10,305 bases of DNA from Thermoplasmata archaeon (GTDB lineage Archaea > Thermoplasmatota > Thermoplasmata > Thermoplasmatales > Thermoplasmataceae), in contig JAKARU010000025.1 of the NCBI GenBank assembly GCA_021819225.1, positions 1-10,305 of the forward strand. Direction: 5' to 3'. The notes under the pieces are model-generated. The model was not told the DNA's origin, made no database searches, and worked only from the letters and a program-made list of their open reading frames with translations. Positions 6,892-10,305 of the stretch are shown piece by piece. Position 1 is the first letter of the stretch. Each line of letters begins with the position of its first letter. The position numbers and the translations under genes are program-made.

Positions 6892-8804
6892 CCTACAAGA
6901 CCTCCAGATAAGTACTGTCCCTTTAGATATTTTTCAAGAATGACTGCCAAAATTATAACCGGAATCGTTGCGACAAGCGCAAATGTGGCAGATTGTGGAA
7001 GATTCCTGGAAACATAGTTATATAAAGCAACAGGAAAAGTTGATTTTATTGGGGCAATTATAACTGCATAAGTAAACTCATCCCAGGATGTCATCCAAGC
7101 CAGCAGGAATGCTACCATTATGGGAACTCTTGAAAGTGGGATGAGTACCTTTGTAAAGGTTTTTCCAAGAGAGGCTCCATCGACTCTGGCCTGGAATTCC
7201 AAATCTCTTGGCAGGCTCCTGAACGCACTCAGGGTAATGAAAGTAGTTAACGGGAGTACGACCAGTTCCTGTGCCAGCGCCACTCCGAGGAAGGTATTAT
7301 CTAAAGATAGGTGTATGTGGTAACTATTGATGAAATTTTGTATGTCGAAGAAGTACGCAGAGATGGGAATTGCAATGACAAGCCCCGGCATCATATTTAC
7401 TATGAATAGGAAAATTATTAATTTATTCGATAATCTTGAGGTTAATTTTGAGAGACCATAACCTGCTGGTATTCCTATGACAAGAGCTATTCCACCTACA
7501 AGAAACGCAGCCTCCACACTTCTTATTAGTGGGCCAATCAGATCAACTTTGGTGAATGCATCTAGCAGATGCCTCAGTGTAAAACCTAGTGGGATTTGGC
7601 TGGGATAGACCGAGCCATATGTTAAGTATGATGGTTGAAACACATAGATGATCAATACCCATAATGGATATATGAAAATCAGGGCGATAACTGCAACGGA
7701 AAGATAGGTAAGACCTTTTTTGACCTTATTGTTTGCGAAGAAACTGTTAACTTTCTGGCTTAATGCTTTCACGAACAATTTATTGTGTGTGTCAGGTTTA
7801 CGAGTCCTGTTGATTTTCACAAAACTCTTTGGTTCACAAGTAACGGTTTTCCCATGGTCTAAATTTTTATTCCAATATCCTCGAATGGTTCTTCTCTTTT
7901 TATAAGCATTGTCAGAGGTGATTTGATCTTTCGCACCTCCAAGTTTAACTACTATGATTGAGTAAATCATGATGATGGCCAGAAGAACCGTTGCGGCCGC
8001 ATAAGATATATTCCTTGTTGTTATAGACAAATAATTTTCATATATCAGTGTATTCAGTATTGTTGGATGGTATCCGATTATTACTAGGGGAAGCGCAAAT
8101 ATATTGAACTCACTTACCCCTCTGACAAGGAGTGCGATCGAAATAATGGGCGCGAGATTTGGAAGAGTTATATGGATAAATCTTCTAATTGCACCAGCCC
8201 CATCAACGGCGGCAGCCTCGTAAAGACTGGGGGAAATTGAAGAAAGGCCTCCGAAAAGTATAAGTGCAACAAGTGGCGTGTTTTTCCAGAAATCTGAAAA
8301 CATTACAACGCCCAGCGAGGAAATGCCTGATGAGAACCAGTTCACTGGGTGTAAACCAAGGCCGACAAGGGCAGAGTTTGCATAGCCACCTACGGCCTGG
8401 AATATTATTGAAAATACATATGCACTTACAATGGTAGAGATTCCAAGCGGTATAATAATTATCGAGGAAAAAACTTTTTTTCCTTTGATTGGCTTTACCA
8501 GTATCATTGCAATAGCAAGAGCTATCGTGATCTGGATAAGTAAGGCACCCAGACTGACAATAAGCGTGTTTTCAATTGCGCTATACAGGCTATAGTGTGG
8601 AAGGACGGCATAATTCTGAAGTGTAAAACCATTCTTTCCGATAAAACTGTCATAAACTACAGTTATTGCCGGGACTATTGATAAACCTATGACATAAACA
8701 AGAGCAGGCACTGCAAATAGAAAATATATGATCTCCTTTTTGAATTGAGCCCCAATTTTTATTTTCCGCGACTCCTCTTTATCGTTAATTATTCCATTCC
8801 TCAA
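6888..8804 (-). CDS. Fused double sugar ABC permease, MalF-like plus MalG-like (638 aa)
   Basis: Forms the membrane channel of the importer. The N-terminal half (about 24-288) resembles MalF/UgpA, with the ATPase-contact loop EAAAVDGAGAIRRF at 196-209 followed by IHITLP. A hydrophilic basic linker (about 289-362) follows. The C-terminal half (about 363-638) resembles MalG/UgpE, with the second contact loop EFQARVDGASLGKTF at 536-550 and a GQYLSGGLVG end typical of MalG proteins. Each half looks like six membrane segments, and the linker would be cytosolic, so the fusion is topologically sound. These are usually two genes. The MalF-type large periplasmic loop is absent. The start is TTG at 8804: an in-frame stop lies two codons upstream, GGTGAT lies nine bases before it, and no ATG occurs until residue 100. 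First gene of a permease-ATPase-hydrolase operon. Confidence 0.93.
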   Translation of the reverse strand: MRNGIINDKEESRKIKIGAQFKKEIIYFLFAVPALVYVIGLSIVPAITVVYDSFIGKNGFTLQNYAVLPHYSLYSAIENTLIVSLGALLIQITIALAIAMILVKPIKGKKVFSSIIIIPLGISTIVSAYVFSIIFQAVGGYANSALVGLGLHPVNWFSSGISSLGVVMFSDFWKNTPLVALILFGGLSSISPSLYEAAAVDGAGAIRRFIHITLPNLAPIISIALLVRGVSEFNIFALPLVIIGYHPTILNTLIYENYLSITTRNISYAAATVLLAIIMIYSIIVVKLGGAKDQITSDNAYKKRRTIRGYWNKNLDHGKTVTCEPKSFVKINRTRKPDTHNKLFVKALSQKVNSFFANNKVKKGLTYLSVAVIALIFIYPLWVLIIYVFQPSYLTYGSVYPSQIPLGFTLRHLLDAFTKVDLIGPLIRSVEAAFLVGGIALVIGIPAGYGLSKLTSRLSNKLIIFLFIVNMMPGLVIAIPISAYFFDIQNFINSYHIHLSLDNTFLGVALAQELVVLPLTTFITLSAFRSLPRDLEFQARVDGASLGKTFTKVLIPLSRVPIMVAFLLAWMTSWDEFTYAVIIAPIKSTFPVALYNYVSRNLPQSATFALVATIPVIILAVILEKYLKGQYLSGGLVG

Positions 8805-8813
8805 CGTCTATAA

Positions 8814-8819
8814 ATCACC
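8814..8819 (-). promoter_or_regulatory. Shine-Dalgarno GGTGAT supporting a TTG start for the permease
   Basis: The minus strand reads GGTGAT, nine bases, then TTG at 8804. This strong site, together with an in-frame TAG just upstream of the TTG and no nearby ATG, makes the rare TTG start the best choice. Confidence 0.6.
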
Positions 8820-8833
8820 ATCACATGTTTATC

Positions 8834-8852
8834 ATTCGACTCTTAATCGAAT
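8834..8852. promoter_or_regulatory. Candidate operator ATTCGA-N7-TCGAAT upstream of the permease operon
   Basis: A perfect 6-bp inverted repeat with a 7-nt spacer (CTCTTAA) lies 30-48 bp before the TTG start. The AT-rich sequence in and beside it is the most plausible TATA region for the operon, so a bound protein would block initiation. It differs from the TAGTATT sites of the binding-protein promoter, so common control by one regulator is not evident. Confidence 0.35.
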
Positions 8853-9208
8853 TAATTCCGCTATTGTGCCTTTCCATTTTGTACCACTATCGGTTGTATT
8901 TTTTCTAAGTACATCGAAGTTTTATTGTCATTCAATTTAACCTTAATTTGTTCAGTTATATTGATACCTGACTATGTTACACAATAACGGATTGTTTGTA
9001 TTTAACTTTTCCATTATTCTAATAGTTTTAAAAGATGGATGCTAATTGAAATATTCCCTAATCAAAAGTAATTTCGTGTTTGTGTCATCCAAATAAACAC
9101 CACATTATAATTTATTAGCAGAGATACAAATATTGTGGAATCGTTCCTCGATTTTTTGAGTTATGGCACAATGAATATTAATTATCTTGAAGCGAAACAT
9201 TTAATTCC

Positions 9209-9221
9209 TGAGGTTTTATAA
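9209..9221 (+). promoter_or_regulatory. Candidate TATA box for the eS1-tRNA unit
   Basis: TTTATAA at 9215-9221, preceded by purine-rich TGAGG. A start about 25 nt downstream (near 9244) leaves a leader of roughly 13 nt holding the ribosome site GAGGGAT (9247-9253) just before the ATG. Spacing fits archaeal promoters well. Confidence 0.45.
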
Positions 9222-9256
9222 CCGGTAGGTTACTAATTTACGTTTAGAGGGATTAA

Positions 9257-9901
9257 ATGGCTGGTGAAAGAGGTCAAAAAAGAGTAAAAGACAAGTGGAA
9301 GGAAAAAAAGTGGTACACAATTATGGCTCCAAACCAACTTGGGGGAAAGGAGATCGGTATGACCCCAGGGAATGGACCAGAAGAGATTAAGGGACGTACA
9401 ATTGAGATTCCCATTTCTGATTTCACTGGAAATTTCAAGAGATCCAATGCTAAGATTAACTTTAAGGTGGTTGACTGTACCGGTATGAAGTGCAGCACAT
9501 TGTTCACAGGGCACTCAGTAAATGATGATTATATTAGGAGGATGGTCAGGAGAAGAAAGGAAAAGATAGATATTGTCATTGATCTAAAAACAACTGATAA
9601 CTATACATTTGCATTGAAAATTGTGGCAATAATAGACGGTAAGCTTACATCCACAAAAAGGGTTGAACTCAGGAATGCAATAACTAGCATTGTGAAGGAG
9701 CGCACAAAGAATATGGACTACTTCGAATTTGCCAGATATGTAATGGCAGATGAGTCTGTCTCAGAGATTCTCAATGGTGTTAAGGATATTTATCCCCTTA
9801 AAAAGCTTGAATTCAGGAAGTCAGAGCTTGTCGATACAGGAGAGAAGTATAATTTCACCGTGCCGGAAACACCTCCAGAGGAAGAACCGGTACATCAGTA
9901 A
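9257..9901 (+). CDS. rps3ae: Small ribosomal subunit protein eS1 (archaeal S3ae, 214 aa)
   Basis: Ribosomal protein of the small subunit, found in archaea and eukaryotes. The family pattern is clear: a basic N-terminus with KDKWKEKKWYTIMAP (residues 11-25), GRTIEIPISDFTGNF, a core TLFTGHSVNDDYIRRMVRRRKEKID, then TSIVKERTKNMDYFEF and a Pro/Glu-rich tail (PETPPEEEPVHQ). Length is typical for archaeal S3ae. The ATG at 9257 is preceded by GAGGGAT with a three-base gap, a reasonable Shine-Dalgarno site. The tRNA-Met gene begins 9 nt after the TAA, so the two are probably on one transcript. Confidence 0.96.
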   Translation: MAGERGQKRVKDKWKEKKWYTIMAPNQLGGKEIGMTPGNGPEEIKGRTIEIPISDFTGNFKRSNAKINFKVVDCTGMKCSTLFTGHSVNDDYIRRMVRRRKEKIDIVIDLKTTDNYTFALKIVAIIDGKLTSTKRVELRNAITSIVKERTKNMDYFEFARYVMADESVSEILNGVKDIYPLKKLEFRKSELVDTGEKYNFTVPETPPEEEPVHQ

Positions 9902-9910
9902 ATTTTTTGG

Positions 9911-10000
9911 GCCGGGGTGGCTTAGTAGGTGGAGCGCCGGACTCATAAGATTAAATTCTGAGAAATCCGGAGGTCTCGGGTTCGATCCCCGATCCCGGCA
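9911..10000 (+). tRNA. Elongator tRNA-Met (CAT anticodon) with 17-nt intron
   Basis: Complete cloverleaf: acceptor GCCGGGG/TCCCGGC (one G-T pair) with discriminator A at 10000; D-stem GCTT/GAGC; anticodon stem CCGGA/TCCGG; anticodon CAT at 9944-9946; variable loop AGGTC; T-arm TCGGG-TTCGATC-CCCGA. CCA is not encoded. Length is 90 nt, 73 after removal of the intron. G1-C72 pairing favours elongator Met over archaeal initiator; a CAT-reading tRNA-Ile2 is the alternative, but introns in elongator tRNA-Met are common in Euryarchaeota. No separate promoter is obvious in the 9-nt gap after eS1, so it may be processed from the eS1 transcript. Confidence 0.95.
9948..9964 (+). other. tRNA intron (17 nt) between positions 37 and 38, BHB-type
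   Basis: The intron AGATTAAATTCTGAGAA is defined by a bulge-helix-bulge fold: outer helix CCGGA/TCCGG, central 4-bp helix CTCA (9942-9945) with TGAG (9959-9962), and 3-nt bulges TAA (9946-9948) and AAA (9963-9965). Cutting after the second base of each bulge, as archaeal splicing endonuclease does, gives exactly this intron. The inner helix is only about two pairs (GA/TC). Confidence 0.85.
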
Positions 10001-10081
10001 TAGTTCTTGATATGCATATGTTTCCATGTATCGATCTAATTTGCCTGTTTAGTAATAATTTTGTAGGATCTACGTGCTATG

Positions 10082-10111
10082 TTTTTGGTCTTATTCCCGC
10101 ACTTGATTTTT
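10082..10111 (+). terminator. Possible T-tract terminators after the eS1-tRNA unit
   Basis: TTTTT occurs at 10082-10086 and again at 10107-10111, 80-110 nt after the tRNA. Archaeal RNA polymerase commonly stops at T-tracts without a hairpin, so these are the likeliest ends of the transcript. Position is suggestive only. Confidence 0.3.
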
Positions 10112-10155
10112 ATTAAGGTTGGGGAGGCCCGAATATTTATTTTAATTCAAGGCTC

Positions 10156-10171
10156 TTAATGTATACATTAA
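10156..10171. repeat. Perfect 16-bp palindrome TTAATGTATACATTAA
   Basis: Uninterrupted self-complementary 16-mer in the right-hand spacer. It lies about 25 bp after a TATA-like ATTTATTTTA (near 10134-10143), a position that would overlap a plus-strand start site, which fits a dimeric repressor site. However no plus-strand gene is visible downstream, so its role is unknown. Confidence 0.45.
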
Positions 10172-10230
10172 AAATTCAAATTTATGATGTCTGGAATCAG
10201 GTAAGGATAGTATCCCGAATTTTGTGTAAG

Positions 10231-10270
10231 AAAAAATGAAATGAATCCATCTACAATGGATAAATTTCAT
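10231..10270 (-). terminator. Minus-strand hairpin terminator for a gene beyond the right edge
   Basis: Two 15-nt arms, 10236-10250 and 10256-10270, pair at 13 of 15 positions around loop CTACA (a 2-nt internal mismatch). On the minus strand the hairpin is followed directly by a run of five to six T (10236-10231). This is an intrinsic-type terminator for leftward transcription and implies a minus-strand gene entering from the right, converging on the eS1-tRNA unit. Confidence 0.55.
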
Positions 10271-10305
10271 GAAACATAAAAGGATGCCTCCTTAGAACAA
10301 CCACA
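10267..10305 (-). CDS. Possible 3' end of an unknown minus-strand gene
   Basis: From the right edge one minus-strand frame reads CGCSKEASFYVS and stops with TGA at 10269-10267, inside the terminator hairpin, the same stop-in-hairpin layout as the binding-protein gene. A second frame stays open to TAG at 10253-10251 (ending HEIYPL). Twelve residues are too few to name a family, and the frame choice rests only on the terminator position. Confidence 0.2.
   Translation of the reverse strand, partial: CGCSKEASFYVS

Larger units (their letters stand above)
8805..9256. other. Divergent intergenic spacer between permease operon and eS1
   Basis: 452 bp, strongly AT-rich, with no convincing coding sequence. 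The left end holds the permease ribosome site and candidate operator; the right end holds the eS1 promoter. The central 300 bp shows only weak short palindromes, and I recognise no RNA gene in it. Confidence 0.6.
10001..10305. other. Right-edge spacer after the tRNA
   Basis: About 300 bp without a complete gene. Contents in order: a short ATATGCATAT palindrome (10010-10019), T-tracts that may end the tRNA transcript, the 16-bp palindrome, a small GGATA-G-TATCC palindrome (10205-10215) and the minus-strand terminator. Very short plus-strand reading frames here (6-12 codons) look accidental. Confidence 0.5.

Noticed and set aside
3046..9043. Shared 9-mer ATGGATGCT in both divergent spacers (near 3050 and 9035)
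   Set aside because: A 9-mer match between two spacers of about 450 bp is expected nearly once by chance.
9233..9514. Minus-strand frames of 77-93 codons opposite eS1
   Set aside because: Antisense shadows of the ribosomal protein gene; low-complexity composition and no start context.
9750..10027. Frames running through the tRNA gene on both strands
   Set aside because: They cross the tRNA and eS1 tail, so they cannot be real proteins given the clear cloverleaf.
10181..10215. Possible C/D box small RNA around ATGATGT...CTGG
   Set aside because: The D and D' boxes are not in proper positions and no guide match was identified.
10184..10282. Tiny plus-strand frames (MMSGIR and MNPSTMDKFHET) as possible leader peptides
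   Set aside because: No ribosome site, no gene downstream in the window, and the second lies within the terminator hairpin.
1..10305. CRISPR arrays, insertion sequences, toxin-antitoxin or phage genes
   Set aside because: No repeat arrays, transposase motifs or mobile-element ends were seen in either strand.

Overview
The window is archaeal chromosome. It encodes aEF-2, aEF-1alpha, ribosomal proteins uS10 and eS1/S3ae, and an elongator tRNA-Met carrying a bulge-helix-bulge intron. Start regions use GGTGA-type Shine-Dalgarno sites and spacers hold AT-rich TATA-like boxes. The style of the aEF-1alpha, uS10 and aEF-2 proteins, the moderately AT-rich composition and a membrane-anchored, Ser/Thr/Tyr-rich binding protein suggest the Thermoplasmatales (Thermoplasma, Ferroplasma, Cuniculiplasma or a relative). 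That placement is inference from recognition, not from a search.

Layout from left to right. Positions 1-2701 hold a minus-strand translation operon transcribed as aEF-1alpha, then uS10, then aEF-2, which runs off the left edge. A 480-bp divergent spacer (2702-3181) contains an imperfect direct repeat, a candidate promoter and a cluster of TAGTATT half-sites. Positions 3182-4594 encode a plus-strand, membrane-anchored sugar-type solute-binding protein that ends in a hairpin terminator overlapping its stop codon. Converging on it from the right is a minus-strand operon (8804 to 4710): a single-chain double permease (MalF-like and MalG-like halves fused), a MalK/UgpC-type ATPase and a cytosolic amylo-alpha-1,6-glucosidase-like glycoside hydrolase. 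The last three genes overlap each other by 4 and 26 nt. A 452-bp divergent spacer follows, then plus-strand eS1/S3ae (9257-9901), with the tRNA-Met gene only 9 nt after its stop codon. The right edge (10001-10305) has no recognisable complete gene. It does contain a 16-bp perfect palindrome and a strong minus-strand terminator hairpin, implying that a gene enters from beyond the right edge.

How the genes work together. The binding protein, fused permease and ATPase together would form a complete CUT1-type (carbohydrate uptake) ABC importer, and the hydrolase, which lacks a signal peptide, would split the imported glucoside in the cytosol. Two architectural oddities stand out. The permease pair is one 638-residue chain. 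In the binding protein, the segment that family-1 binding proteins normally carry near the C-terminus (GG..A...L..P.VQ...tGfiPV) sits just after the N-terminal membrane anchor, while the place it should occupy is closed up. This looks like an internal segment relocation and is the most unusual observation here.
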